In this document: positions 30,912 to 39,817 of the stretch, piece after piece
Layout: each line of letters begins with the position of its first letter
How positions within the stretch are numbered: position 1 is the first letter of the stretch
Source: Pseudomonas wenzhouensis
GTDB lineage: Bacteria; Pseudomonadota; Gammaproteobacteria; Pseudomonadales; Pseudomonadaceae
NCBI RefSeq assembly: GCF_021029445.1
Contig: NZ_CP072610.1
Span: forward strand, 2,728,001-2,792,000
DNA length: 64,000 nt
Direction: 5' to 3'
The notes under the pieces: generated by a model
What the model saw: the letters and a program-made list of their open reading frames with translations, nothing else
What the model was told of the DNA's origin: nothing
The model's database searches: none
Position numbers and translations under genes: made by a program

Positions 30912-31751
30912 ATGAACAAGGCTCGCATCCCATCCAAGCCTCTCAAACTGTTCAGCCTGTGCCTGCTGGGCGCGACTTTGTCGGCCTGCGCTGGCGGCGG
31001 CATGATCAGTACCGGCAACCAGTCCACCGCCATGTCCGGATCCGCCGGTGGTAGCACCAGCGTCGGCGCCAACCCAGAACTGGAGCGCTGCGATCGCACT
31101 CTGGGAACCATCGCCATCGATGATGGGCGCAATTCCGACTGGTATGGCCAGTTCGGCAGCGCAACCCAAGTCACCAGCATCGAACCACTCCTGCGCCTGG
31201 CAGTACAGCAATCCAACTGCTTCGTGATCACCTCCATCGGCAACCAGCAGCTAGACAGCCGCCTGAGCAAGATAACCGACCAGCAGCGCAATTCCGGCGA
31301 ATACCGTGCCGGCTCCAACCAGCAAAAGGGCCAGCGCGTTGCCGCTGATTACTTCCTGGAACCCAAGATCATCATCGATAACGATTCGGTAGGCGGCGTG
31401 GGTTCGGCCATCGGCGGCCTACTGGGTAACAGCGCTGTGGCGGGTCTGGCGGGCGCCCTGCAATCGAAGGCATCGGTAGTAACCCTGTCGCTATTCGACA
31501 TTCGCTCCTCCGTACAGATTTCCACCTCCGAAGGTAACGCCACCGCTACCAACTACGGTGCAGCCTTGGGCGCCCTCACCAGCAGCGGCGTGGCTGGCGG
31601 CCTGGGTGGTTTCTCCCGCACCCCGGAAGGTAAAGCCACCGTGGCAGCGTTCAACGACGCCTGGAACAAGATGATTGTCTCCCTGAAAAACTACAAAGCA
31701 CAGGAAGTTGAAGGTGGTCTGGGTACCGGCGGTGTCTTGAAGGTCAACTGA
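30912..31751 (+). CDS. CsgG-like lipoprotein
   Basis: The 279-residue protein has a lipoprotein signal with lipobox LSAC. The fold resembles the CsgG/penicillin-binding-protein activator group: a conserved core with LGTIAIDD, a region of paired short strands and AADYFLEPKIII. A Gly/Ser-rich segment (about residues 155-175) might form the membrane-facing loop. CsgG itself is the curli pore, but no other curli gene is nearby, so I do not claim that role. The ATG at 30912 follows GGAGAA; a GTG three codons upstream is too close to it. A strong bidirectional terminator follows. Confidence 0.75.
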   Translation: MNKARIPSKPLKLFSLCLLGATLSACAGGGMISTGNQSTAMSGSAGGSTSVGANPELERCDRTLGTIAIDDGRNSDWYGQFGSATQVTSIEPLLRLAVQQSNCFVITSIGNQQLDSRLSKITDQQRNSGEYRAGSNQQKGQRVAADYFLEPKIIIDNDSVGGVGSAIGGLLGNSAVAGLAGALQSKASVVTLSLFDIRSSVQISTSEGNATATNYGAALGALTSSGVAGGLGGFSRTPEGKATVAAFNDAWNKMIVSLKNYKAQEVEGGLGTGGVLKVN

Positions 31752-31767
31752 TCCTCACCCATGCCCA

Positions 31768-31813
31768 AACGAAAACGCCCCGCACAAGCGCTTGTGCGGG
31801 GCGTTTTCGTTTG
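31768..31813. terminator. Strong bidirectional terminator
   Basis: A perfect 23-bp-armed palindrome begins AAACGAAAACGCCCCGCAC. It has A/T runs at both ends and lies between the convergent CsgG-like gene and rluB, so it can serve both. Confidence 0.92.
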
Positions 31814-31837
31814 TAAACCGCTTGGGGCTATAGCTTT

Positions 31838-32995
31838 CTAGCGCTTACGCCCGAAGCCTGGCCGTTGACCATCACCCGCTGGCGGTCGCTTACCCGGCGC
31901 AGCCGGGCGAGGCTTGCGTGCCGGACGCTCGGAAAGCTCGACAGCCGGGCGTGGCTGACGCTTCTTCACATCGCTCGGCCGTTCGGCGACCGGCGTGCCA
32001 CGGTTGTTTTCACGGCGCTCACCACCCTCCTTGCGCGGTGCACGTGGCGTACGCTGCTCGCTCTCCTCACGGCGCGGCGCACGGCTCGGGCGGCTGTTCT
32101 CTGCACCAACCTCATCCTTCGCCGGGCGCAGCACACGCTTGCCCCGAACCTCGACCGGCTTGGCCGACTTGCGCTGCAGGCGGTCGAGCTTTTCGCGGGT
32201 TTTCTCCTTCATGGCCGGCAGTGCCTGCGGCGCCAGCCCAACTTCGGCACTGAGAATGTCCACTTCACGCTGATCCATCTCGCGCCAGCGGCCCATGGTC
32301 AACTCCGAGGTGAGGAACACCGGGCCGAAACGCACACGCTTCAGACGGCTGACCACCAGACCCTGCGACTCCCACAAACGGCGCACCTCACGGTTACGGC
32401 CTTCCATCACAACGCAGTGATACCAGTGGTTGAAGCCCTCGCCACCCGGCGCCTGCTTGATATCGGTGAACTTGGCCGGGCCATCCTCGAGCATCACGCC
32501 GGTCTTGAGGTTCTCCAGCATTTCCTCGGTGACCTCACCCCGTACACGCACCGCATATTCGCGGTCCATCTGGTAGGACGGATGCATCAGACGATTGGCC
32601 AGCTCACCATCGGTGGTGAACAGCAGCAGGCCTGTGGTGTTGATATCGAGGCGGCCGATATTGATCCAGCGGCCCTCTTTGGGGCGCGGCAGACGATCGA
32701 ATACGGTCGGGCGACCTTCCGGGTCGTCACGGGTACAGATCTCGCCGTCCGGCTTGTTGTAGATCAGCACGCGGCGAACGGAGCCGGTGATTTCTTCACG
32801 CTTGATCAGACGGCCATCGAGGGCGATGGCGTCGTTGGCATCGACGCGCTGCCCAAGCGTCGCATCTGCACCATTGACCTTGACCCGCCCTTCGGCGATC
32901 CAGGTTTCGATCTCGCGACGTGAAGCCAGCCCGAGGCGGGCCAGAACTTTCTGCAGTTTCTCGCCTGCAGGACGCGGTTGTTCGTGCTCAGTCAT
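31838..32995 (-). CDS. rluB: 23S rRNA pseudouridine(2605) synthase
   Basis: RluB makes pseudouridine 2605 in 23S rRNA. The 385-residue protein has an N-terminal S4 RNA-binding domain ([17 protein letters not shown]), the RsuA-family catalytic motif [17 protein letters not shown] with the active Asp, and a long basic, Arg/Pro/Lys-rich C-terminal tail (about residues 265-385). The tail is typical of Pseudomonas RluB and probably disordered. The ATG at 32995 follows GGAGG by 8 bases; a GTG upstream overlaps that site. It ends at the shared terminator. Confidence 0.93.
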   Translation of the reverse strand: MTEHEQPRPAGEKLQKVLARLGLASRREIETWIAEGRVKVNGADATLGQRVDANDAIALDGRLIKREEITGSVRRVLIYNKPDGEICTRDDPEGRPTVFDRLPRPKEGRWINIGRLDINTTGLLLFTTDGELANRLMHPSYQMDREYAVRVRGEVTEEMLENLKTGVMLEDGPAKFTDIKQAPGGEGFNHWYHCVVMEGRNREVRRLWESQGLVVSRLKRVRFGPVFLTSELTMGRWREMDQREVDILSAEVGLAPQALPAMKEKTREKLDRLQRKSAKPVEVRGKRVLRPAKDEVGAENSRPSRAPRREESEQRTPRAPRKEGGERRENNRGTPVAERPSDVKKRQPRPAVELSERPARKPRPAAPGKRPPAGDGQRPGFGRKR

Positions 32996-33126
32996 CTTGG
33001 GCACCTCCCGGTGTAGTAGTTGATGATCGAAGGGCGCGCATGATACGCGCTGTGGCGTTCATAGGGTAGACGATGCCACAGCATTCGCCCGAATAAGACG
33101 GCCAGCGCCAGGGTAAATTCCTGCTG

Positions 33127-34158
33127 CTACACGTCCGCCACCTCAGGCAACAGCAGCGCCTCACCATCGATCAGCGCCTGCAACGCCAGAAACTCCAACG
33201 CCGATGCCCGCCAGGACTGCGCCGCTGCCAACTCGGCGCAACGCCCTCTATCCAGTTCCAGTGCCGCCAGGCAGGCAGTGCGCAGATTATCGTCCATCAC
33301 CCCACTCAGCCCCTCCCGCAGCACATCCAGCGGCCCGGCCACCGGGAAAGCCGCTACCGGCGTACCGCAGGCCAGCGCCTCGAGCATCACCAGACCATAG
33401 GTATCGGTGCGCGACGGAAAGACCAGCACCGGGGCAGCGCGATAGGCCTCGGCCAGCGCCTGCCCATGGCGATAGCCGAGAAAGCGTACCTGCGGATACT
33501 GTCGTTGCAGCATCTCACGCTGCGGGCCGTCGCCAACCACATGTTTCTCGCCTGGCAGGTCCAGTTCGAGAAAGGCCTGCAGATTCTTTTCCGGCGCGAT
33601 ACGCCCGACGAAGAGAAACACCGGGTGCAGCGGGCGCGGGCGTGACTGATCGGGGCAGAACAGGCGCGTGTCGACGCCCTTGCGCCATAGCTGCAACCGG
33701 CGCAGGTTCCAGCCGGCGAACTCTGCGCGCAGACGCTCGGTGGTCACCAGCACGGCCTGACTCGGCCGGTGAAAAGCGCGCAGAAAGGCATAACCCCAAC
33801 GTGGTGCGATCCACGGCCAACGGGTGCTGACATATTCGGGGAAGCGCGTATGGATCGCCGTGGAAAATGCCAGCCCACGCCGCACCAGCCAACCTCTCGC
33901 CGCCCAGCCCAGCGGCCCCTCGGTGGCCAGATGCACGCAGTCCGGACGGAAGTCGCGAATCGCCGCACCGACGCGCCAGAGATCCCACACCAGCGGGATC
34001 TCCGGATAAGTCGGACAGGGTACGACGCGAAAATCGGCGGGCGACAGCAACTTGACCTGATGACCCAATCCGCGCAGTTCGCCGACCAGCGCGGCCAGGC
34101 TGGTGACCACGCCATTGACTTGCGGCGCCCAGGCGTCGGAGACGATCAGTATTCTCAT
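33127..34158 (-). CDS. GT4-family glycosyltransferase
   Basis: The 343-residue GT-B enzyme has an N-terminal acceptor domain (ILIVSDAWAPQVNGVVTSL), FVGRIAPEKNL at the domain joint, and the donor motif SRTDTYGLVMLEALACG near residue 255. In that motif Asp stands where the usual EX7E has Glu. It most resembles bacterial GT4 mannosyl- or glucosyl-transferases acting on lipids. Its ATG overlaps the end of the phosphoesterase gene by four bases, so the pair is coupled and may modify an envelope glycolipid. Donor and acceptor are not known. Confidence 0.85.
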   Translation of the reverse strand: MRILIVSDAWAPQVNGVVTSLAALVGELRGLGHQVKLLSPADFRVVPCPTYPEIPLVWDLWRVGAAIRDFRPDCVHLATEGPLGWAARGWLVRRGLAFSTAIHTRFPEYVSTRWPWIAPRWGYAFLRAFHRPSQAVLVTTERLRAEFAGWNLRRLQLWRKGVDTRLFCPDQSRPRPLHPVFLFVGRIAPEKNLQAFLELDLPGEKHVVGDGPQREMLQRQYPQVRFLGYRHGQALAEAYRAAPVLVFPSRTDTYGLVMLEALACGTPVAAFPVAGPLDVLREGLSGVMDDNLRTACLAALELDRGRCAELAAAQSWRASALEFLALQALIDGEALLLPEVADV

Positions 34159-34973
34159 GCGCCGCTCTCGAAGACGATTGCCCGCTCCTCGCTGGCCAGG
34201 CGCGCCTGCGCTTCGGCCAGGCGGTAGAGTTCGATCGGGCCATCCCAGTGCTCGATCAATGCCGTGCAGGACTCCACCCAGTCGCCACAGTTCATGTACT
34301 CGACACCATTAACCTGACGGATTTCGGCGTGATGGATGTGACCACAGACCACCCCTTGCAGCCCACGCTTGACGCACTCGTGAGCGATGGCCTCCTCGAA
34401 GTCGCTGATGAAGTTCACCGCTGTTTTGACCTTGTGCTTGAGGTACGCCGACAGCGACCAGTAGCCATAGCCCCAGCGGCTACGCCAGTGGTTGAGCCAG
34501 CGATTGAGGGTGAGGGTCAACTCGTAGGCCGAATCACCAAGAAAGGCCAGCCAGCGGTGGTAACGGGTGATCACGTCGAACTGGTCGCCATGGATCACCA
34601 GCAATTGGCGACCATCGACGGTGACGTGCACCGCCTCATCCACCAGTTGGATGTTGCCCAGCAGCAAGCTGGAATAACGGCGCAGAAATTCGTCGTGATT
34701 TCCGGTGACGTAGATCACCTCGGTGCCGCGCTTGCTCATGGTCAGCAGACGGCGGATCACGTTGGTGTGCGCCTGCGGCCAATAGATGCCGCCGCGTAGC
34801 TTCCAGCCATCGATGATGTCGCCCACCAGATAGATACGATCAGCGTGATAACGCTTGAGAAAGGTCGCCAGGTGTTCGGCCTGACAGTCACGCGTGCCGA
34901 GATGCACGTCGGAAATCCACAGGGTGCGGACTCGTTGCTTGCGGCTGGGCTTGGCGAGCTGAGCGCTGGTCAT
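34155..34973 (-). CDS. Metallophosphoesterase related to UDP-2,3-diacylglucosamine hydrolase
   Basis: The 272-residue calcineurin-type phosphoesterase keeps all metal-ligand motifs: SDVHLG, GDIIDGW, GNHDEF, HGDQFD and GHIHHAEI. It is similar to the LpxH-related proteins found beside glycosyltransferases, but LpxH proper is shorter and usually encoded elsewhere. I therefore leave the gene unnamed. The ATG at 34973 follows GGAGG. It is first gene of a two-gene unit with the GT4 glycosyltransferase. Confidence 0.85.
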   Translation of the reverse strand: MTSAQLAKPSRKQRVRTLWISDVHLGTRDCQAEHLATFLKRYHADRIYLVGDIIDGWKLRGGIYWPQAHTNVIRRLLTMSKRGTEVIYVTGNHDEFLRRYSSLLLGNIQLVDEAVHVTVDGRQLLVIHGDQFDVITRYHRWLAFLGDSAYELTLTLNRWLNHWRSRWGYGYWSLSAYLKHKVKTAVNFISDFEEAIAHECVKRGLQGVVCGHIHHAEIRQVNGVEYMNCGDWVESCTALIEHWDGPIELYRLAEAQARLASEERAIVFESGA

Positions 34974-35107
34974 GGGCGGCCTCCGGCTGGGTTTAGACGA
35001 GCTTGAGGCGTTGCGGTGAAAGACCTGTGACAGGCAAAAGACCATTGCGTGACGCAGCATCGCTTCCACACTGGCGTTACACTGCTGCGGTTGCCGAGGA
35101 AACCGCC

Positions 35108-35854
35108 ATGCCCCCGATCCTGTCCCTGCGTCATTACAGCCACGAAGTGCTCAGCCACAGCCACGACCATGCGCAGCTGGTATTTGGCCTGGCAGGTGAG
35201 CTGCAATTCGAAGTGGATGGCCAGGGCAGCCAGGTGCTGCGCCATCAACTGGCTGTGGTGCCGGCTACAGCACGGCATACCTGCGGCAGCCCACGTGGCA
35301 GCCAATGCCTGGTACTGGACCTGCCGGCCAACGACTGGCTGGAACGCCAGCTCGGCCACCATGCGAGCGATATCCAGCGTTTGCTGGACAAGCCCAACGC
35401 CCTGCAACTCGATCCCTCACAGGGGCAGTTGCTCAATTGGCTGGCCAGCAGCCCGATCAATGACCCGATCATCGCCGGCCAGGGTGCGGCTCTGCTGCTC
35501 GGCAGCCTGGCCTGCAGCCGCCAGCAACGTGAAACAGCGGGTTTGCCCCTGGCTGCACTCGATCACTACATCGACCAGCATGCGGCTCACCCGCTGCAGG
35601 TAGCAGATCTGGCACGCCTGGCCGGTCTTTCGGTGGCGCGTCTGCATGCCCGTTTTCTCGTCGAAACTGGCCGTACGCCCATGGAGCACATCCGCCAACG
35701 GCGCCTGCAATTGGCTGAACAGCTACTGCGCGACAGCGACCTGGCGGTTGGCGAAATCGCTGCACGGGTCGGTTACAGCTCGCAGAGTGCCTTCACCGCC
35801 GTCCTCTCCCGCCATCTGGGCATGACCCCAAGGCAGTTGCGCCGCGCGCGCTAA
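35108..35854 (+). CDS. AraC-family transcription regulator
   Basis: The 248-residue protein has an N-terminal cupin-like sensor (HYSHEVLSHSHDHAQLVFGLAGE) and a C-terminal double helix-turn-helix (about residues 155-248; VADLARLAGLSVARLHARF and VGEIAARVGYSSQSAFTAVLSRHLGMTPRQLR). The ATG follows GAGGAAA. It is divergent from the phosphoesterase/glycosyltransferase pair and could regulate it; the EamA transporter nearby is another candidate. Target and effector are unknown. Confidence 0.88.
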   Translation: MPPILSLRHYSHEVLSHSHDHAQLVFGLAGELQFEVDGQGSQVLRHQLAVVPATARHTCGSPRGSQCLVLDLPANDWLERQLGHHASDIQRLLDKPNALQLDPSQGQLLNWLASSPINDPIIAGQGAALLLGSLACSRQQRETAGLPLAALDHYIDQHAAHPLQVADLARLAGLSVARLHARFLVETGRTPMEHIRQRRLQLAEQLLRDSDLAVGEIAARVGYSSQSAFTAVLSRHLGMTPRQLRRAR

Positions 35855-36029
35855 CAACCTTATTCGCGCCACACCCGTGAAATCGCCGCGGATATCATCC
35901 GGGCTACAGCGGGTTCGCCGCACTCAGCCGAGACACTAACGAGAGCCTGGCGACAAAACTCATCACTCCCGCGACAGACAGTTGTCGCCGGCGCCACCTA
36001 GACTGCGCCGCATCATCGAGGAGTACCCC

Positions 36030-36365
36030 ATGCAAAGCATCGAATGGCAGGATTTCGAAAAAGTAGAGCTGCGCGTCGGCACCATTCGCAGCGCCCGTGC
36101 CAATGAAAAAGCGGTGAAGCCGGCCTACGTACTGGAAGTCGATCTCGGCGAACTGGGCATCAAGACCTCCAGCGCCCAGGTCACCGCGCACTACAGCTGT
36201 AGCGAGCTGATCGGGCGCCAGGTGCTGTGCGTGTGCAACTTCGCCCCCAAACGCATCGCCGGGGTGCGTTCCGAAGTGCTGGTCACCGGTGTCTATGACA
36301 GCGAGAACCGTGTCGTCCTGGCCGGCTTCGACAAACCGCTGCCGAACGGGGCGCGCCTGGCATGA
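36030..36365 (+). CDS. CsaA-like tRNA-binding protein
   Basis: The 111-residue protein is a single OB-fold tRNA-binding domain (WQDFEKVELRVGTI, SAQVTAHYSCSELIGRQVLCVCNFAPKRIAG), the size of CsaA and YgjH. CsaA was described as a protein-export chaperone and also binds tRNA. The ATG at 36030 follows GAGGAG. It overlaps the downstream EamA gene by four bases (ATGA), so the two are coupled, though no shared role is evident. Confidence 0.87.
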   Translation: MQSIEWQDFEKVELRVGTIRSARANEKAVKPAYVLEVDLGELGIKTSSAQVTAHYSCSELIGRQVLCVCNFAPKRIAGVRSEVLVTGVYDSENRVVLAGFDKPLPNGARLA

Positions 36366-37219
36366 CTGAGCGTAACGCCCTGCTGGCGATTCACCTGGGC
36401 GCCCTGCTGTTCGGCCTGTCGGGCATATTCGGCAAACTGGCAGCCACCACGCCGAACATGATTGCAGGTGGCCGCGCGATCTTCGCCGTGCTCGCCCTTG
36501 GCCTGGCGGCGCTGCTCTGGCGCAGCCGTAACGCGCAGCGCCCGACCCTGCGGCAGTTGGCCTTGCTGGCGCTCGGCGGTCTACTGCTGGGCACGCATTG
36601 GATTACCTTCTTCGAGTCGGTGAAGATCTCCGGCGTGGCCATTGCCACGCTGGGATTCGCCAGCTTTCCGGCCTTCACCGTACTGCTGGAAGGCCTGCTG
36701 TTCCGCGAGCGCACCCGCCCCGGCGAGTTCGCCATGGTCGGCGTGGTGTGCGTGGGGTTGGTACTGGTCACGCCCGAGTTCAGCCTGACCAGTGACGCCA
36801 CCGTCGGGTTGCTCTGGGCCGTACTATCGGGGTTTCTGTTCGCCCTGCTGTCGCTGCTTAACCGCGCCAGCACCCGTGGCCTCGATCCGGTAAAGGCTGC
36901 GCTATACCAGAACATCACGGTGCTGATCTGCCTGCTGCCGCTTGCCTGGCCGCTGCTGCCCAGCGTGCGCCCGATAGACTGGCTGTGGCTGGCCATGCTT
37001 GGGATCTTCTGTACGGGGCTGGCACACAGCCTGTTCGTTGCCAGCCTGCGCGTACTCAAGGCACGCACCACGGCAGTGATCTTCGCCCTGGAGCCGGTCT
37101 ACGGGATTCTGTTCGCCTGGTGGCTGTTCAGCGAGCAACCGACACTGCGCATGCTGGCCGGTGGTGTGCTGATCGTCAGCGCCATTGTCGTATCGGCGCG
37201 TATGGCACGGCGAACCTGA
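36362..37219 (+). CDS. EamA/DMT-family transporter
   Basis: The 285-residue protein has ten predicted membrane segments arranged as two EamA repeats. GLSGIFGKLAATTPNMIAGGR and LEPVYGILFAWWLFSEQP are characteristic. The family exports or imports small metabolites, often amino acids; the substrate here cannot be inferred. It starts inside the end of the CsaA-like gene. Confidence 0.88.
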   Translation: MTERNALLAIHLGALLFGLSGIFGKLAATTPNMIAGGRAIFAVLALGLAALLWRSRNAQRPTLRQLALLALGGLLLGTHWITFFESVKISGVAIATLGFASFPAFTVLLEGLLFRERTRPGEFAMVGVVCVGLVLVTPEFSLTSDATVGLLWAVLSGFLFALLSLLNRASTRGLDPVKAALYQNITVLICLLPLAWPLLPSVRPIDWLWLAMLGIFCTGLAHSLFVASLRVLKARTTAVIFALEPVYGILFAWWLFSEQPTLRMLAGGVLIVSAIVVSARMARRT

Positions 37220-37223
37220 GCGC

Positions 37224-37505
37224 CTAGCGGTCGTTGTGCCCCAGATCGCGCGCCGGGTCGATCTGATCGCGTACACGCTGCTTGAGCACCTTGGCCTCGG
37301 GAAAGCCTCCATCGGCCTTGCGCTCCCAGATCTACCGGCCATCGCAGAGGATACGGAATACGCCGCCCGTGCCGGGCTCCAGGCTGACGCGCGCCAACTC
37401 GTCGGCAAAGGTACTGAGCAGTTCCTGAGCCAGCCAGGCAGCGCGCAGCAACCATTGGCACTGGGTGCAATAGGTGATGACGATTTCAGGCTTCTGAACG
37501 GACAT
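37224..37505 (-). pseudogene. SelT/SelW/SelH-family thioredoxin-like protein, interrupted by an in-frame TAG
   Basis: Read through, the frame gives 93 codons. The first 57 residues carry the redox motif YCTQCQWLL and the family's PGTGGVFRI strand. A TAG then stands at 37332-37334, and the frame continues normally with IWERKADGGFPEAKVLKQRVRD to its proper stop. In homologs I recall, this position is Gln, so one C-to-T change (CAG to TAG) explains it. The second Cys stands where eukaryotic SelW has selenocysteine, and the break is amber rather than TGA, so selenocysteine is ruled out. It could be a sequencing error, a real nonsense mutation or suppression. Confidence 0.85.
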
Positions 37506-37576
37506 GACAACGGCTCTACGATGGGGCTAGGTGCCTATAATAGCGGCCTTTGTCTCTGCTTCAGCCGGAAATCGCC

Positions 37577-39763
37577 ATGCGTCGCCTGCTCGTGTCACTG
37601 CTTTGCCTGCTCGCTCTGTCCAGTCTGCCCACTGTCGCGGCCGAACGGGTCGGCCTGGTGCTGTCCGGCGGTGCCGCCCGAGGTCTGGCGCACATCGGCG
37701 TGCTCAAGGCCCTTGAGGAGCAAGGCATTCGCATCGATGCCATTGCCGGCACCAGCATGGGCGCCATCGTCGGCGGGCTCTATGCTGCCGGTTATTCGGT
37801 GGCTGAGCTTGAACGCCTGGCGCTGGAACTGGACTGGCAGCAGGCATTGTCGGATTCACCGCCGCGCGAGGACATCCCCTTCCGGCGCAAGCAGGACGAC
37901 CGCGACTTTCTGATCAAGCAGAAACTCAGCTTCCGTGACGATGGCAGCCTGGGCCTGCCGCTGGGTGTGATCCAGGGGCAGAACCTGGCGCTGCTGCTGG
38001 AGAGCCTGCTGGTGCATCGCAGCGCCACCCGCGACTTCGATCAGTTGCCGATCCCATACCGCGCCGTAGCCACCGATGTGGTCAGCGGTGAGCAGGTGAT
38101 CATGGCCAGCGGACACCTGCCACAGGTGATGCGCGCCAGCATGTCGATCCCGGCAGTGTTCGCACCGGTGGAAGTCGACGGCCGCCTGCTGGTCGATGGC
38201 GGCATGGTCAACAACGTGCCGATCGACGTGGCGCGACAGATGGGCGTCGATCACGTCATCGTCGTCGACCTGGGCATGCCACTGAAACCGGCCAAGGATC
38301 TGCTCACCGTGGTCGACGTGATGAACCAGTCGATCAACCTGATGATGCGCAAGAACTCCGAAGCGCAGTTGCAGACATTGACCGCCAACGACGTGCTGAT
38401 CCAACCGCCGCTGGCCGGCTTTGGCGTCGCCGACTTCAACCGTGGCGCGCAGATGATGGAAGCCGGTTATCGCGCCACGCAGATCCGAGCGCAACAACTG
38501 GCCCGCCTGCGTGCCAGCAGCCCCGGTAATCCGGCGCTGGCCATGGCCCGCACTCGCGAACAACGCACACCAGTGATTCGCGAGATCAAAGTGGAAAACG
38601 ACTCGAAAGTCGGCGACGCCGTGATCCGCCGGCACATTCGCCAGCCACTGGGCCAAGCCCTGGATATGGAGCGCTTGCAAAAGGACATGGGCACGCTGTA
38701 TGGCCTGGACTACTTCGAGCGCGTGCAATACCGCATCGAACCACTGGATGAGCGCGGCAGCGCCCTGGTGATCGACGCACGCGGCAAGCGTACCGGCACC
38801 GACTACCTGCGCCTGGGGCTGAACCTGTCGGATGACATGCGAGGCGACAGCGCCTTCAATATCGGCGCCAGCTACCGTATCAACGGCATCAACGAGCTCG
38901 GTGCCGAGTGGCTGACACGCCTGCAACTGGGCGACCGCCAGGAACTCTACAGTGAGTTCTATCAACCACTGGACGCCGGCTCGCGCTACTTCGTCGCGCC
39001 CTACCTGTTCGGCGAGGCGCAGAACGTCGAAGCCATTCTGGACAACGACCCCATCGCCGAATACCGCCTGGAGCGCTACGGCTATGGCCTCAATCTGGGC
39101 CGGCAGATTGCCAACAACGGCGAGATTCGCTTCGGCGTCGCGCAGGCCTGGGGCGAAGCGAACGTACGCGTCGGCGAACGCGAGCTGCCCAGCTTCAGCT
39201 TCAGCGAAGGCTACTACGAGCTGCTGTACTCCTTTGATACGTTGGATAACCTCGACTTCCCACACAGCGGCGAGGACATCGGCCTGATGCTGCGCCAGTA
39301 CGATCGCGGCCTGGGCTCGGACGACGAATACCGGCAATGGCAACTGAAGCTGGACAAGGCCTTCAGCCACGGTGCCAACACCTGGCTGTTCGGTGGGCGT
39401 TACGGGCGCACCCTGGACGAAGCGGAGGTGGTCACCTCAGGCTTCATTCTCGGCGGCGCCCAGGAGCTGTCCGGTTTTCGCCAGGACTCGGTGAGCGGCC
39501 AGAACATGGCACTGGCACGGATGATCTACTATCGGCGCCTGACGCAGAATTCGCTGCTACCGCTGAACTTCCCGCTGTACCTGGGCCTGTCGCTGGAGCG
39601 TGGGCGCGCCTGGAACAACGACAATGCCTTCGACAGCGGCTATATCAACGCAGCGAGCATCTTCCTCGGCCTGGACACCCCGTTAGGCCCGCTGAATTTC
39701 AGCTATGGCTTCAACGACGAGCGGGAAAAAGCGCTGTATCTGAACCTGGGCAAGAGCTTCTGA
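37577..39763 (+). CDS. plpD: Patatin-like phospholipase autotransporter (type Vd)
   Basis: PlpD is a secreted class A lipase exported through its own 16-strand barrel. The 728-residue protein has a signal peptide ending near VAAERV and a patatin domain (about residues 25-320) with oxyanion GGAARG, nucleophile GTSMG and catalytic Asp in DGGMVNNVP. A POTRA domain (about 335-410) and a C-terminal beta barrel ending in a Phe (NLGKSF) follow. Length equals that of P. aeruginosa PlpD as I recall. The ATG at 37577 follows GGAAA; a TTG nine codons upstream would weaken the signal peptide. Confidence 0.95.
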   Translation: MRRLLVSLLCLLALSSLPTVAAERVGLVLSGGAARGLAHIGVLKALEEQGIRIDAIAGTSMGAIVGGLYAAGYSVAELERLALELDWQQALSDSPPREDIPFRRKQDDRDFLIKQKLSFRDDGSLGLPLGVIQGQNLALLLESLLVHRSATRDFDQLPIPYRAVATDVVSGEQVIMASGHLPQVMRASMSIPAVFAPVEVDGRLLVDGGMVNNVPIDVARQMGVDHVIVVDLGMPLKPAKDLLTVVDVMNQSINLMMRKNSEAQLQTLTANDVLIQPPLAGFGVADFNRGAQMMEAGYRATQIRAQQLARLRASSPGNPALAMARTREQRTPVIREIKVENDSKVGDAVIRRHIRQPLGQALDMERLQKDMGTLYGLDYFERVQYRIEPLDERGSALVIDARGKRTGTDYLRLGLNLSDDMRGDSAFNIGASYRINGINELGAEWLTRLQLGDRQELYSEFYQPLDAGSRYFVAPYLFGEAQNVEAILDNDPIAEYRLERYGYGLNLGRQIANNGEIRFGVAQAWGEANVRVGERELPSFSFSEGYYELLYSFDTLDNLDFPHSGEDIGLMLRQYDRGLGSDDEYRQWQLKLDKAFSHGANTWLFGGRYGRTLDEAEVVTSGFILGGAQELSGFRQDSVSGQNMALARMIYYRRLTQNSLLPLNFPLYLGLSLERGRAWNNDNAFDSGYINAASIFLGLDTPLGPLNFSYGFNDEREKALYLNLGKSF

Positions 39764-39766
39764 AGC

Positions 39767-39796
39767 GACGAGGCCGCGCAGTTGCGCGGCCTCGTC
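39767..39796. terminator. Long GC-rich hairpin between convergent plpD and fimV-like gene
   Basis: Perfect 14-bp arms (GACGAGGCCGCGCA and its complement) are separated by two bases. There is no T run on either strand, but the convergent position favours a terminator. Confidence 0.65.
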
Positions 39797-39817
39797 AGAT
39801 ACAGCAGCCCGGGACTG

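Noticed and set aside
37332..37334. Programmed recoding of the stop in the SelW-like gene
   Set aside because: Selenocysteine uses TGA, while this is TAG and lies outside the redox motif, whose second Cys is already Cys. Pyrrolysine is not expected in Pseudomonas.
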